64,000 bases of DNA, taken from positions 1-64,000 of the forward strand of contig NZ_JAPWDU010000002.1 in assembly GCF_027257155.1 (NCBI RefSeq). Reading direction: 5' to 3'. Position 1 is the stretch's first letter. Every line of letters starts with the position of its first letter. The stretch comes from Cerasicoccus sp. TK19100. GTDB lineage: Bacteria > Verrucomicrobiota > Verrucomicrobiia > Opitutales > Cerasicoccaceae. Made by a program: the position numbers and the translations under genes. This document shows positions 42,375-51,743 of this stretch, piece by piece. The notes below the pieces were generated by a model. The model was not told the origin of the DNA, did no database searches, and saw only the letters and a list, made by a program, of their open reading frames with translations.

Positions 42375-43780
42375 AATCGAACTTACCATCACGTCGCGGC
42401 TCTGTCATTCTGTTGGCGATGATCTTCAGCGCGGTGGCGATTTTATCGATCACCTTCTTGAGCCGTTCGCTTATTTCGCAACATCAGACTACTGTTCGTT
42501 ATGGTCTGGGTTACTCGGCGTTTCATTTGGCGGAGTCCGGTATCGAGCTGGGTATGCACGCCATTGCCAACGAAGGCCTGGGTAGCGGTAGTTGGCCGAA
42601 GACCGCAGATTTGACCTGGGAATACCAAGACACCTCGCCGGTTGGCCAATATGGTTCGACGACCAAAGTGCGTATTGTCGAGCAAGGTGGTGGCGAGTAT
42701 TTGATCACCTCACTGGCCAGCATTGATCTGGGCAAAAATCCCGTTGAACGCGCCGTAGAGACCCGGGTCAAACAAGCGGTCACCCAGGAGCAGGCAGACG
42801 AAAACACCGGCTCGGGCGTGTTTGCCTATGGCATGGTTGCCCGCGATTCCATTAAGCTGAACCACAACAATCCCGGGATGAAAATTTCCAGCTACGACAG
42901 CAACGTTAACAACGGCGTGCCGATTTGGGGCGTGAACACCGGCAGGTATGTCACCGTAGCGACGCCATCAGCAAACTATGGGGCCATTCAAGTCAACAAC
43001 GCCGTCGTGCATGGCTCGATTCGTACGGGCGGCGGTAACATTACCTACTCTTCCGGCTTTAATAATCCAAACCAGCAAGCCCAGAATGCGACCATCATTG
43101 GGCCGGACTCGTCGCAAACGAGCGGTGTCGACAGCAATTACATTTCCAAGGATTTCGATGGGGAAATTCCGAATCCCGAGCTGCCAACAGATGGCGGTTA
43201 CCTAAAATTGAGCTTCGACCAAAACTACTGGCAAAACACCAAGGATATTACTTTAGGGAACTCGCTGACGCCGACATGGGTGAATACCGAGCGCATCAGC
43301 ACGAATCAAAACGCCACGCTGACCATTGTGGGTGATGTGGTGATCGATGCTCAGCGCAATTTGAACCTTGGTGGGAGTATTGATATCAAGCCCGGTGCCA
43401 GCCTGACGATCATGGCGGGTGAGAACATGCACGTGAATGCCAACTACATCGACCAGCAGTTCCCGTCGCAGTTTCAGCTAATTGCCAAGAACAGCCAGGA
43501 CGTCGTGCTGAACAACTTCGATGTTTTTACCGGTGTGGTGAATGCGCCAAACTCAAACGTCCGTCTGGCAGGGGTTGGCGGCACGCCCAAGGCCCAGTTT
43601 CGGGGAGCCGTGGTTGCCAAATACATCGAAGTCACCAATGGCGTCGAGTTTTACTACGATGTCAACCTGGGCGATGGAGCGACTGACGACAGCGGTGACT
43701 ATAGCGATGGTCAAGAGGAAGTCGGAGAATTGGAGCTCATTAGCTGGGCCGAGATTTCGCCTTCCAAAGCGCTGAAGTAG
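42371..43780 (+). CDS. PilX-like/pilus assembly exoprotein (third pseudopilin-operon gene)
   Basis: A 469-residue protein with the N-terminal PilX-type segment 'RRGSVILLAMIFSAVAILSI' and 'YSAFHLAESGIELGMHAIAN', a membrane-anchored minor-pilin-like start without a Gly-Phe cut site of the usual form. The large Asn/Ser/Gly-rich beta region (about 140-420) looks like a beta-helix and ends acidic. It resembles the PilX/PilY-type tip or adhesive component of pili. Translationally coupled (ATGA) to the PulJ-like gene. Specific role is unknown. Confidence 0.78.
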   Translation: MKSNLPSRRGSVILLAMIFSAVAILSITFLSRSLISQHQTTVRYGLGYSAFHLAESGIELGMHAIANEGLGSGSWPKTADLTWEYQDTSPVGQYGSTTKVRIVEQGGGEYLITSLASIDLGKNPVERAVETRVKQAVTQEQADENTGSGVFAYGMVARDSIKLNHNNPGMKISSYDSNVNNGVPIWGVNTGRYVTVATPSANYGAIQVNNAVVHGSIRTGGGNITYSSGFNNPNQQAQNATIIGPDSSQTSGVDSNYISKDFDGEIPNPELPTDGGYLKLSFDQNYWQNTKDITLGNSLTPTWVNTERISTNQNATLTIVGDVVIDAQRNLNLGGSIDIKPGASLTIMAGENMHVNANYIDQQFPSQFQLIAKNSQDVVLNNFDVFTGVVNAPNSNVRLAGVGGTPKAQFRGAVVAKYIEVTNGVEFYYDVNLGDGATDDSGDYSDGQEEVGELELISWAEISPSKALK

Positions 43781-43786
43781 GCTACG

Positions 43787-44158
43787 TTAATCGATGCGCC
43801 TCAGGCGGTAAAAAGTCGGTTCATTGCTGTCGCTTTGGAAATCCAATCCGGCTTCGGTCTCATTGTTGACCACCTGCATGAGCGTGACTGGGGTGAACGT
43901 CTTTAGGTCCGTTGAGCTGCTTAGCTCGACCAGTCCGAATTCATAAAGTGACCATTCAGCGGAGCCTGCATTGCCCTTGGTGAACACAACTGTCGCGCTG
44001 AAATTGTCCGTCGGATCGGTGGGATCGGTCTCGCCGAGGAATTCCTGCATGTTGGTCTGGCCGTCACCGTCGAAGTCGTCGTCCGGCCCCATGTTGGCAC
44101 CGGGGATCGTCTGACCAAAATGCTCGGTCATCCAGCTGTCCGGTAGGCCGTCGATGGC
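43787..44158 (-). pseudogene. C-terminal part of the metalloprotease after an in-frame TGA
   Basis: In the same reading frame as the upstream protease, the codons after the TGA at 44159-44161 read AIDGLPDSWMTEHFG, then 'DDDFDGDGQTNMQEFLGETD' and a beta domain to the stop at 43787. The 'DGLPDSW...FDGDG.TN.QEF' pattern is the usual C-terminal Ca-binding linker of secreted verrucomicrobial proteins and normally follows the catalytic part in one polypeptide. An ATG at 44129-44131 could restart translation, but without a signal peptide. Probably a nonsense mutation or a sequencing error. Confidence 0.75.
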
Positions 44159-45688
44159 TCAGATGGGGTTTTGATCGAGGAACAAATTCTTCATGGAAAA
44201 CGTCACTACTGGCGATTTATTAACGCCATCACTGACGCGATAGAGCATGCGTCGACCCTGGAAGAACGAGGTTGGCTCCGTGCTTAAGTCGAAGGACAGG
44301 CCTAAGGGCGTCAGTTCGATGCCGGTGTTGTCGTTGATGAAGGTATGCTGAATGCGCCCGGAATCGAAAGTGTCTAAGATTTCCACGGTCAGCTCGTCGC
44401 CATCTAGGTCGCCGACTGCGAGCCGATAGCGGTTAATTTCGTCGCTGAGGATTGGGCTCGGGGCGTTTACGAGCTTGAAGTATTGGCTGAAAGCGTAGGG
44501 CGGGTGATTGAGCGGGTGTATCAGATTCACGAATTGAACGTCCCAATCGCGGACCGATGCGCCGCGCCCGTCATTGCTGATGCGGAAATACATGGTGGCC
44601 GCTTTGAGAAAGGGGTCCGTTTCGTTCGGGTCTTCACTACTGTGCGAGAGGCCGATCACATGCCCCAATTCGTGGGTGAGCACTTGCTTGAGTTTCTCTA
44701 GCGATTGCAGAGACGTTTTCTCGTGGTCGAGCACCACATAGCCTTTGGTGGAATGGAAAAAATCGAACTCCCCAACAGTGCCGCCAACTGGCCCAATCGA
44801 GCTGGAAACCGCGGATCGTCCACCGACTCCCAGTGTGGTAGAGGCGTTGCTGATTTGGTCAAAATTATCGTGAAAATCGATCAGGATAACCTCGTCGCCG
44901 TAGATTGGAGTGGTGACTTCCCCGACCGTGATTTCGCGGGTGGACTTGATGAAATCCTCTTTGCCGATGATCTGGAAGCGCACTGTGCAAACGCCTTCCC
45001 ACGCGGCTAGTGCTTCTTCCAGCGCTTCCAGGCATTGAGCCTCGGTGATGCCGGGTGGGCGTGTCGAGTCATTGTAGATAACGGGGATTGGGCGCCCACG
45101 GTCCGGGGCGAGAAAACGGCTCGGGGTGGTGTCGCCCAGTAAGCCCGTGCTGGTGGCATCTCGGGCGATTTTGGTGACGCCATAGGCGGTGAAGTCGACG
45201 CCGTCCTGCGGGTTGTCGGTGCAATATTCACGGATTTCGGTCAGCCAATATTCCGCGGCGTTTTCGGAGCTGGTCAGGTGGTCGGAATCCGGGTCGGCGG
45301 GGAGGGGCAACATACCATTGGGCACGATACAAAACTCCGGCCCATCCGGAGAATTGGCCAGCATGACGAGCGCCCGATCCTCGGGCGTTAGCGCGCTGTA
45401 CATGCTGACGTAAGAATGCTCATTGCCGTAGCTGCCGCCGGATTGGCTGGCGTATAAGCGATCGGGTAGTGCGCCCTTAATGGTTTCATTGACGGTGATC
45501 AATGCCTTCGTGCGAATCTCACCCGTAGTGCTCAGATAGTATTCCAGATGAGAGATGCCTGCCACCGCGATGGCGTCCGCCTGTTCAACTGCCTGAGCGG
45601 CTGTTTGGCTCTCAGCGCAGGCTGCGTTTAAAACTGGTGCCGTGAGCCCAAGAGCAAACGTAATTAGTAATGCGAAACGGGTAGTCAT
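44159..45688 (-). CDS. Secreted matrixin-like metalloprotease, truncated by a stop codon
   Basis: A 509-residue protein beginning at the ATG at 45686-45688 with signal peptide 'MTTRFALLITFALGLTAPVLNA' in its parts RFALLITFALGLTAP. The zinc site is 'VLTHELGHVIGLSHS' (HExGHxxGxSH), a matrixin/M10-type form. 'FDLSTEPTSFFQGRRMLYRV' and a beta-sandwich follow, ending abruptly at 'FLDQNPI' with TGA. The same frame continues into the Ca-binding tail described separately, so the true protein was probably about 630 residues. Expected role is extracellular protein digestion. Confidence 0.85.
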   Translation of the reverse strand: MTTRFALLITFALGLTAPVLNAACAESQTAAQAVEQADAIAVAGISHLEYYLSTTGEIRTKALITVNETIKGALPDRLYASQSGGSYGNEHSYVSMYSALTPEDRALVMLANSPDGPEFCIVPNGMLPLPADPDSDHLTSSENAAEYWLTEIREYCTDNPQDGVDFTAYGVTKIARDATSTGLLGDTTPSRFLAPDRGRPIPVIYNDSTRPPGITEAQCLEALEEALAAWEGVCTVRFQIIGKEDFIKSTREITVGEVTTPIYGDEVILIDFHDNFDQISNASTTLGVGGRSAVSSSIGPVGGTVGEFDFFHSTKGYVVLDHEKTSLQSLEKLKQVLTHELGHVIGLSHSSEDPNETDPFLKAATMYFRISNDGRGASVRDWDVQFVNLIHPLNHPPYAFSQYFKLVNAPSPILSDEINRYRLAVGDLDGDELTVEILDTFDSGRIQHTFINDNTGIELTPLGLSFDLSTEPTSFFQGRRMLYRVSDGVNKSPVVTFSMKNLFLDQNPI

Positions 45689-45846
45689 TCGGTGCAAAAT
45701 TCCGGTTAACGATATTGTATTTTTACAAGATCCGCTCGCGAAAGGCAATGATCCGCTCGATTTTCTAATGTTTATATCAACAAATCCAGATATATTGATT
45801 TAATGGCTTGATTTTCAGCCAAGCCTTCGCATGTTTTGGGACTCTT

Positions 45847-47022
45847 ATGAGCAAATCTTACCACTTTTCTTCGGAATCGGTGGGTGAAGGTCACCCCGAT
45901 AAAGTCGCCGATTACATTTCGGACAGCATCCTGGACGCCTGCTTGGCGCAGGACCCAAAGAGCCGCGTTGCTTGCGAGACACTCGTTAAGAGCAACGTGG
46001 TTACCGTAGCTGGCGAGATCACCACGAACGCCAAGTTTGACTACAACTCAGTCATTCGCGACGCCATTCGCGACATCGGCTACATTAACAACGACGACGT
46101 TTTCCACGCCGACGAAGTTTTCATTAATAACATCCTGACCAAGCAATCCGGCGACATCGCTCAGGGCGTAGACGCCGCTGCTGCCGCCGGTAAGGACACC
46201 GAAGAGCAGGGCGCTGGCGACCAGGGCATCATGTTCGGTATTGCTTGTAACGAGACGCCTGAGCTCATGCCCGCACCGGTCATGTATGCCCACCGCTTGC
46301 TGCGCAAGATGGCGGAAATCCGCAAGGCCGAGAACAGCCCTGCGCCATGGCTCCGCCCGGACTGCAAGAGCCAGGTAGCCGTTGCATACGAAAACGGCAA
46401 GCCGGTTAAGATCAACAACGTTGTTATCTCCACACAGCACGCGGAAGCCGTGACGCTGGCAGAGATCAAGGAGTTCCTGATCGAAAACGTGATCAAGCCA
46501 GAGCTGCCAGCCGACATGATTGACGAGGATACCCAGTTCCTGATCAACCCGACCGGCCGTTTCGTCATTGGCGGACCTCAAGGCGATGCAGGCCTCACCG
46601 GCCGTAAGATCATTGTCGACACCTACGGTGGCTATGGCCGTCACGGTGGTGGTGCTTTCTCCGGTAAGGATCCGTCGAAGGTTGACCGCTCAGCTGCCTA
46701 CATGTGCCGCTGGGTTGCCAAGAACATCGTGGCCGCTGGCCTCGCTGAGAAGGTTGAGCTTCAGGTTGCCTACGCGATTGGTTATCCGCACCCGACTTCG
46801 ATTCACATCGACGCATTCGGCACGGAAACAGTCGACACCGCCAAGATCGAAAAGGCCGTTAAGGAAGTCTTCAGCTTCAAGCCGGCAGACATCGTAAAGC
46901 AGCTCGATCTGCTGCGCCCGATTTACCGCGAAACCACGCACTACGGCCACTTCGCCAAGGAAGGCCTCCCATGGGAGTGCACCGCCAAGGCTGAAGAACT
47001 TAAAGCTGCCGTTGGCAGCTAA
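45847..47022 (+). CDS. metK: S-adenosylmethionine synthase
   Basis: A 391-residue cytoplasmic enzyme making SAM from methionine and ATP. '[20 protein letters not shown]' at the start, '[21 protein letters not shown]' in its parts [10 protein letters not shown], '[21 protein letters not shown]' cut here to [15 protein letters not shown], and '[12 protein letters not shown]' are hallmarks. The start at 45847 (MSKSYHF) is preferred over an ATG at 45808. A short hairpin separates it from ahcY, with which it forms the methyl-cycle pair. Confidence 0.97.
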   Translation: MSKSYHFSSESVGEGHPDKVADYISDSILDACLAQDPKSRVACETLVKSNVVTVAGEITTNAKFDYNSVIRDAIRDIGYINNDDVFHADEVFINNILTKQSGDIAQGVDAAAAAGKDTEEQGAGDQGIMFGIACNETPELMPAPVMYAHRLLRKMAEIRKAENSPAPWLRPDCKSQVAVAYENGKPVKINNVVISTQHAEAVTLAEIKEFLIENVIKPELPADMIDEDTQFLINPTGRFVIGGPQGDAGLTGRKIIVDTYGGYGRHGGGAFSGKDPSKVDRSAAYMCRWVAKNIVAAGLAEKVELQVAYAIGYPHPTSIHIDAFGTETVDTAKIEKAVKEVFSFKPADIVKQLDLLRPIYRETTHYGHFAKEGLPWECTAKAEELKAAVGS

Positions 47023-47026
47023 AGGC

Positions 47027-47076
47027 AAAATGATGAATGCAAAATTCAAAAACAAGAATAGCGCATTCATCATTTT
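47027..47076 (+). promoter_or_regulatory. Hairpin between metK and ahcY
   Basis: AAAATGATGAATGC (47027-47040) pairs exactly with GCATTCATCATTTT (47063-47076), 22-base loop, followed by TTGAATTTTGAATTTT. Could be a partial terminator or an attenuator that lowers ahcY relative to metK. It does not show the conserved core of a SAH riboswitch. Confidence 0.65.
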
Positions 47077-47109
47077 TTGAATTTTGAATTTTAACTTTTG
47101 AATTAACAC

Positions 47110-48549
47110 ATGAGCACCGCAACAAAAACAACCACTGACTATAAAGTTCGCGACATCACGCTGGCCGACTTCGGCCGCAAGGAAGTCGAGATCGCTCAAT
47201 TCGAAATGCCGGGCCTCATGGCCACGCGCGAAAAATATGCCGGCGAGCAGCCCCTCAAGGGCGTCCGCATCATGGGCTCCTTGCACATGACGATTCAGAC
47301 CGCCGTGCTGATCGAAACCCTGAAGGCACTTGGCGCTGACGTGCGCTGGTGCTCCTGCAACATTTACTCCACCCAGGACCACGCTGCGGCCTACGTAGCG
47401 AAGAACCTAGGCGTGCCGGTCTTTGCCTGGAAGGGCGAAACCCTCGAGGAATACTGGTGGTGCACCGAGCAGGCTCTCACCTGGCCCGATGGCTCCGGCC
47501 CTCAGTTGATCGTGGACGATGGCGGCGACGCAACACTCCTCATCCACAAAGGTTACGAGCTCGAGAACGGCGAGAAGTGGGTCGACAGCGACTCCAGCAG
47601 CCTCGAAGAGCAGGTCATCAAGAAGCTCCTTAAGAAGATTCACGCCGACAAGCCTAACCACTGGCACAGCGTGCTCGAGGACTGGAAGGGTGTTTCCGAA
47701 GAGACTACGACCGGCGTTCACCGCCTTTACGAAATGCACAAGAAGGGCAAGCTCCTCGTGCCGGCGATCAACGTCAACGACTCCGTTACGAAGTCTAAGT
47801 TTGACAACCTCTATGGCTGCCGCGAGTCCCTCGTGGACGGCATCAAGCGCGCCACCGACGTGATGATCTCGGGCAAGGTTGCCGTGATCTGCGGTTACGG
47901 CGACGTCGGCAAGGGCTGCGCCCAGGCCATGCGCGCACAGGGTGCCCAAGTTGTTGTCACCGAAGTCGACCCGATCTGCGCACTGCAGGCCGCCATGGAA
48001 GGCTTCCGCGTATTGACCGTTGAAGACACCCTCGGCTGGGGCGACATCTACGTCACCACCACGGGTAACTTCGGCATCATCACCGCCGACCAAATGTCCA
48101 AGATGAAGGACCAGGCCATCGTCTGCAACATCGGCCACTTCGACAACGAAATCGAAGTCGACAAGCTCGATGACATGCCCGGCGTTGACCACGAGGAAAT
48201 CAAGCCTGACCATCAGGGCGCGGTGGACAAATACACCTTCCCGAATGGCAACAGCGTCTACCTGCTGGCCAAGGGTCGCCTCGTTAACCTCGGTTGCGCG
48301 ACCGGTCACCCGTCCTTCGTGATGTCCAACAGCTTCACCAACCAGGTCCTTGCTCAGGTCGAGCTCTGGAAGAACGTCGAGAAATACAAGCCCGGCGTTT
48401 ACATCCTCCCGAAGAAACTCGACGAGGAAGTCGCCCGCCTGCACCTGCAAAAGATCGGCTGCAAGCTGACCAAGCTCACCGAAAAGCAGGCTGACTATAT
48501 CGGTGTTACCGTAGAAGGACCTTACAAGCCGGAACACTACCGCTACTAA
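47110..48549 (+). CDS. ahcY: Adenosylhomocysteinase
   Basis: A 479-residue NAD-bound enzyme that splits S-adenosylhomocysteine to adenosine and homocysteine. '[20 protein letters not shown]' in its part [13 protein letters not shown] motif [11 protein letters not shown], 'HFDNEIEV', '[22 protein letters not shown]' in part [14 protein letters not shown], and the C-terminal PYKPEHYRY that reaches the partner subunit are all present. Includes the extra 40-residue segment of the large bacterial form. Second gene after metK. Confidence 0.97.
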   Translation: MSTATKTTTDYKVRDITLADFGRKEVEIAQFEMPGLMATREKYAGEQPLKGVRIMGSLHMTIQTAVLIETLKALGADVRWCSCNIYSTQDHAAAYVAKNLGVPVFAWKGETLEEYWWCTEQALTWPDGSGPQLIVDDGGDATLLIHKGYELENGEKWVDSDSSSLEEQVIKKLLKKIHADKPNHWHSVLEDWKGVSEETTTGVHRLYEMHKKGKLLVPAINVNDSVTKSKFDNLYGCRESLVDGIKRATDVMISGKVAVICGYGDVGKGCAQAMRAQGAQVVVTEVDPICALQAAMEGFRVLTVEDTLGWGDIYVTTTGNFGIITADQMSKMKDQAIVCNIGHFDNEIEVDKLDDMPGVDHEEIKPDHQGAVDKYTFPNGNSVYLLAKGRLVNLGCATGHPSFVMSNSFTNQVLAQVELWKNVEKYKPGVYILPKKLDEEVARLHLQKIGCKLTKLTEKQADYIGVTVEGPYKPEHYRY

Positions 48550-48576
48550 GCTGTAGCCCTCAGGCGATACTTTTCA

Positions 48577-48609
48577 AAGCGACCTCCGGTATAGGGGGTC
48601 GCTTTTTTT
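48577..48609 (+). terminator. Intrinsic terminator after ahcY
   Basis: AAGCGACC (48577-48584) pairs with GGTCGCTT (48597-48604), 12-base loop, then a seven-base T-run (48603-48609). Ends the metK-ahcY unit. Confidence 0.88.
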
Positions 48610-48720
48610 ATCGCTATGGTTAATTATTCATTGGCTTGACTTAGATTGCTTGCAGCGACTTTAGCTTAAGTTTAGTAATATCCTGACGATATTTATTACA
48701 TCGTTGGGATTGAATTTATA

Positions 48721-49557
48721 ATGTCGCATCTTAATTACAGTAAATGGTTTACGCGTATTGGGGTCTTATGTATTTTCCTCAATACAGTCCAGACTGTATA
48801 TAGCGTGGTGATATCGCAAGGTAGTGGCTCTCAGGTTTATAATAGCAATGTGGGTACGAATTCCACGATCACTATATTCAATGATGCCGATGCGATCTTT
48901 AACGGCAAAATTGGCACCGGCACCGATATCTTTATCCAGAATACAGCCATCGCGGTTTTCAACGGGGAACTGGCCAATAACGTGACGATTGACCTGCAGG
49001 GGGGCACCACGACGGTCAACTCCATCAAAAACAACGCGACGATTAACGTGAACGGCGGGACCTTGCTCCTGAATCAGTCGGTTGGGAATAGCGCGAGCGT
49101 TAACGTAAACAGTGGCACGCTTGAGTTGGGGGCGGATGATGTTTTCCCGACTTCAGGTAATCAGGCATCCCTTACGATGAACGGCGGCACCTTGGACACC
49201 CAAGGCTACAACGTGGAGTTTGACTCGCTGACGCTTAATGGCGATTCGACGATTGATTTGGGCGATAATCCCAATGTCACGGTTGATTTGGGCGCAATTA
49301 GCGGTTCTGGCACGCTGACGGTCATCAACTGGGTGGATACGAACTCCATCATCTTCAATCCCGGTTCTTCCAGCATCGATGTGGGCACTCAAGTGATGTT
49401 CGCGCCAGGCGGTGCCATTGTTGACCCCAATGACCCGAGCAAGATTATTCCCGTTCCCGTACCGGAGCCGTCCACATACGCCCTAGGCGCTTTGTTAGGA
49501 ATTTTTGGGGTGATGTTCGAGATGAGGCGTCGGCACAAAACACAGCTCGCCAAGTGA
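48721..49557 (+). CDS. PEP-CTERM exported protein
   Basis: A 278-residue secreted protein. Signal peptide region 1-30 ending near 'VYSVVISQG', then an Asn/Gly/Thr-rich repetitive beta region ('NNVTIDLQGGTTTVNS', 'NVNGGTLLLNQSVGNSA') suggesting a beta-helix surface protein. The C-terminus is a standard PEP-CTERM tail: 'VPVPEPSTYALGALLGIFGV' followed by basic 'RRRHK'. Such proteins are sorted by exosortase to the cell surface or exopolysaccharide. No exosortase is nearby. A single gene after the ahcY terminator. Confidence 0.9.
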   Translation: MSHLNYSKWFTRIGVLCIFLNTVQTVYSVVISQGSGSQVYNSNVGTNSTITIFNDADAIFNGKIGTGTDIFIQNTAIAVFNGELANNVTIDLQGGTTTVNSIKNNATINVNGGTLLLNQSVGNSASVNVNSGTLELGADDVFPTSGNQASLTMNGGTLDTQGYNVEFDSLTLNGDSTIDLGDNPNVTVDLGAISGSGTLTVINWVDTNSIIFNPGSSSIDVGTQVMFAPGGAIVDPNDPSKIIPVPVPEPSTYALGALLGIFGVMFEMRRRHKTQLAK

Positions 49558-49582
49558 GAAAATTTCGTCGATTACTTTTTCC

Positions 49583-50773
49583 ATGCCGGAAAAAGAGTCA
49601 GGCAGTTTTGTCGAGCGCCTTCCGCTGATTCATTCGTTAATGGAAGTGGTGGACCCCGGTGTCTACCGTCGGCTGCCCGAGGACTGGCTGATCGCGGTGA
49701 CCGACGTGCAGGGCTCCACGGAGAATCTGGCCCGCGGCCGATATAAGGAGGTCAACGGCGTTGGCGTGGCAGCGATCGCAGCCGTGCGCAATTTACACAA
49801 GCCCGAGGAAATCCCTTTCGTGTTCGGCGGCGATGGGGCGACTTTTTGCCTGCCACCGGAGCGCCGCGAAGACGTGGCTGCGGTTTTGCGCGCGAGTTGT
49901 CGCATGGCCCGGGAGGATTTCAATTTGTCGCTGCGTATTGGCATCGTGCCGCATCGCGAGATTCTGGCGCGTGGCCGCGAGGTGCGGGTGGCTCGTTTCA
50001 AATTAACCGACTGGGTGACGCAGACCATGTTTATGGGCGGTGGCCTGGAGCTGGCTGATGAACTCGTTAAAGACCCGCGCCCCAATAATCCCTACCGACT
50101 CAGCGAGAAAGGCCGCCAGAGCGCCGACTTCAGCGGCCTCGAATGCCGTTGGGAAAATATTCCCAGCCGCCACGGAGAGACGGTGGCCTACATTTTCCGG
50201 GCGATTGGCAATGAGCAGCAACGCGCGTCGGCGTTTCGCAAAATCATCACGCTGGTCGAGGAGGCCTACGGCGACGCTGAGCAATCCAACCCGTTGCATC
50301 TTGGCGGTCTCAAACTAGCCACCAAGCCCGCGCATCTTCGACTGGAGCATCGCGTGCGGACCTTCGCCGAAGGTGCGGTGCGACGTTGGAGTTATGGTAA
50401 ATATTTGCGGCTGCAGGTCCTCGTCGGCCGGATCATTATGAAATACGGCCTCAAGTTTGCGGGTGCCGATTGGAGCCACTATCGTGAGGACTTGATCGCC
50501 AATGCCGACTTCCGCAAAATCGACGATTGCCTGCGCTTTGTGCTCTCCGGTACAGCCGCGCAGCGCCAGCAATTGCTTACCAGCGTGAAGGCTGCATTCT
50601 TGCCCAATGAGGTCGTGTATGGCCACCACGTGGCGGAATCGGCGATTGTAACATGTGTCATCGATAGCTACCAGCACGAGCACTTGCACTTCGTTGACGG
50701 CTCCTCCGGGGGTTACGCCCTCGCGGCCAAAGAGATGAAAGCGGCGATGAAAGCATTGGCACCGGCGAGTTGA
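49583..50773 (+). CDS. DUF3095-family protein (nucleotide-cyclase-like)
   Basis: A 396-residue cytoplasmic protein. The N-terminal half reads like a class-III nucleotide cyclase: 'LIAVTDVQGSTENLARGRY', 'VNGVGVAAIAAVRN', 'IPFVFGGDGATFCLPPE' (GGDG resembling the catalytic strand), 'MAREDFNLSLRIGIVPH'. The C-terminal half is helical, with 'HLHFVDGSSGGYALAAKEMK' near the end. Family is known as DUF3095; function is not established and cyclase activity is only a structural suggestion. It starts 25 bases after the PEP-CTERM gene. Confidence 0.82.
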   Translation: MPEKESGSFVERLPLIHSLMEVVDPGVYRRLPEDWLIAVTDVQGSTENLARGRYKEVNGVGVAAIAAVRNLHKPEEIPFVFGGDGATFCLPPERREDVAAVLRASCRMAREDFNLSLRIGIVPHREILARGREVRVARFKLTDWVTQTMFMGGGLELADELVKDPRPNNPYRLSEKGRQSADFSGLECRWENIPSRHGETVAYIFRAIGNEQQRASAFRKIITLVEEAYGDAEQSNPLHLGGLKLATKPAHLRLEHRVRTFAEGAVRRWSYGKYLRLQVLVGRIIMKYGLKFAGADWSHYREDLIANADFRKIDDCLRFVLSGTAAQRQQLLTSVKAAFLPNEVVYGHHVAESAIVTCVIDSYQHEHLHFVDGSSGGYALAAKEMKAAMKALAPAS

Positions 50774-50828
50774 GCTTTTCGGGTAATTTCCAATTGCCGC
50801 GCAGGGGCGAACTACCTTTATTGCCACC

Positions 50829-51731
50829 ATGGCACTAAAGCTGAAACCCGTTGATATTATACGAAACAATTCTCCCGAGATGGAACCCGTGCCGACCGGC
50901 CAGTCGCCCAAGCTGAAGAAGCTTAAGGGCATCCGCGCGGTCATGTTCGACATCTACGGAACACTCTTTCAAAGCGGAGTGGGGGACATCTCCCTTGTCG
51001 CCAACGACAAATCCAAGACCCGCGAAAAGCTTATTCGGCAATCGATCGAAGAAGTCGGCTTCATCCTCACCGATGAAAAGACACCGATTAACGAGCTCTT
51101 CATGGACACCATCAAGGCCGAGCAGGACATCCGCCGCGATCAGGGAACGCCGTTTCCCGAGGTGGACATCATTGGCGTATGGGAGGACTTGATCGGCCAG
51201 TTGGAGGCCTATGAATTGATCCGTGGCCGCACGACCCGCAACAACCTCATGCAGCTCGCGACATTGTTCGAGGTCCGCGTGAACCCGGTTTACCCGATGC
51301 CCGGCGTGCTCGACGTGTTCGAGAGCTGCCTGGACAAGGGCAAGAGCCTCGGCCTCATTTCCAATGCTCAGGCCTTCACGCCGCTGCTGTTTGATGCGTT
51401 CTTCGAAGACAGCCCACATGATCTGGGCATGGAAGAGCTGCTCTGCATTTACTCTTACGAGCACAGTGTGGCCAAGCCAGGTGCCGGGCTGTATGAGATC
51501 GCAATGGAGCGCATGCAGGCGCTGGACGGGATTAAGCCGGAAGAGACACTCTTCATCGGCAACGACATCCGCAACGACATCTGGCCCGCGCAGAAACTCG
51601 GCTTCAAGACCGCGCTCTTTGCCGGTGATGACCGTTCTCTGCGTTTGCGCGAGGACGACGCCGATTGCAAGGACGTCAAGCCGGACGCCGTCATCACGGA
51701 GCTTGAGCAGATACCCGAGCTGTTGGGTTAA
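50829..51731 (+). CDS. HAD-superfamily hydrolase
   Basis: A 300-residue HAD protein. 'VMFDIYGTLFQSG' is motif I (FDxYGT), 'SLGLISNAQAF' holds the Ser of motif II, Lys in 'SYEHSVAKPGAGLYEIA' is motif III, and 'TLFIGNDIRNDIWPAQKLG' is motif IV. The cap has Asp/Glu-rich sequence at 60-170. The first 38 residues are an unusual extension. Substrate is unknown. Followed 13 bases later by an EEP-family nuclease/phosphatase, so the two may be cotranscribed. Confidence 0.9.
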   Translation: MALKLKPVDIIRNNSPEMEPVPTGQSPKLKKLKGIRAVMFDIYGTLFQSGVGDISLVANDKSKTREKLIRQSIEEVGFILTDEKTPINELFMDTIKAEQDIRRDQGTPFPEVDIIGVWEDLIGQLEAYELIRGRTTRNNLMQLATLFEVRVNPVYPMPGVLDVFESCLDKGKSLGLISNAQAFTPLLFDAFFEDSPHDLGMEELLCIYSYEHSVAKPGAGLYEIAMERMQALDGIKPEETLFIGNDIRNDIWPAQKLGFKTALFAGDDRSLRLREDDADCKDVKPDAVITELEQIPELLG

Positions 51732-51743
51732 TTCTACTTCGCA

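Noticed and set aside
44159-44161. Selenocysteine codon in the metalloprotease
   Set aside because: The TGA lies in a linker, not at an active site, and no stable SECIS-like hairpin was recognised right after it.
45689-45846. SAM riboswitch before metK
   Set aside because: The region is AT-rich and short and does not show a recognisable SAM-I or SAM-II core.
47023-47109. SAH riboswitch before ahcY
   Set aside because: The 88-base gap contains only a simple hairpin and AT-rich text; the conserved SAH aptamer core is not visible.
47407-48537. Long minus-strand frame (376 codons) inside ahcY
   Set aside because: Antisense to a fully motif-supported ahcY; His/Val/Asp-rich low-complexity translation typical of a shadow frame.
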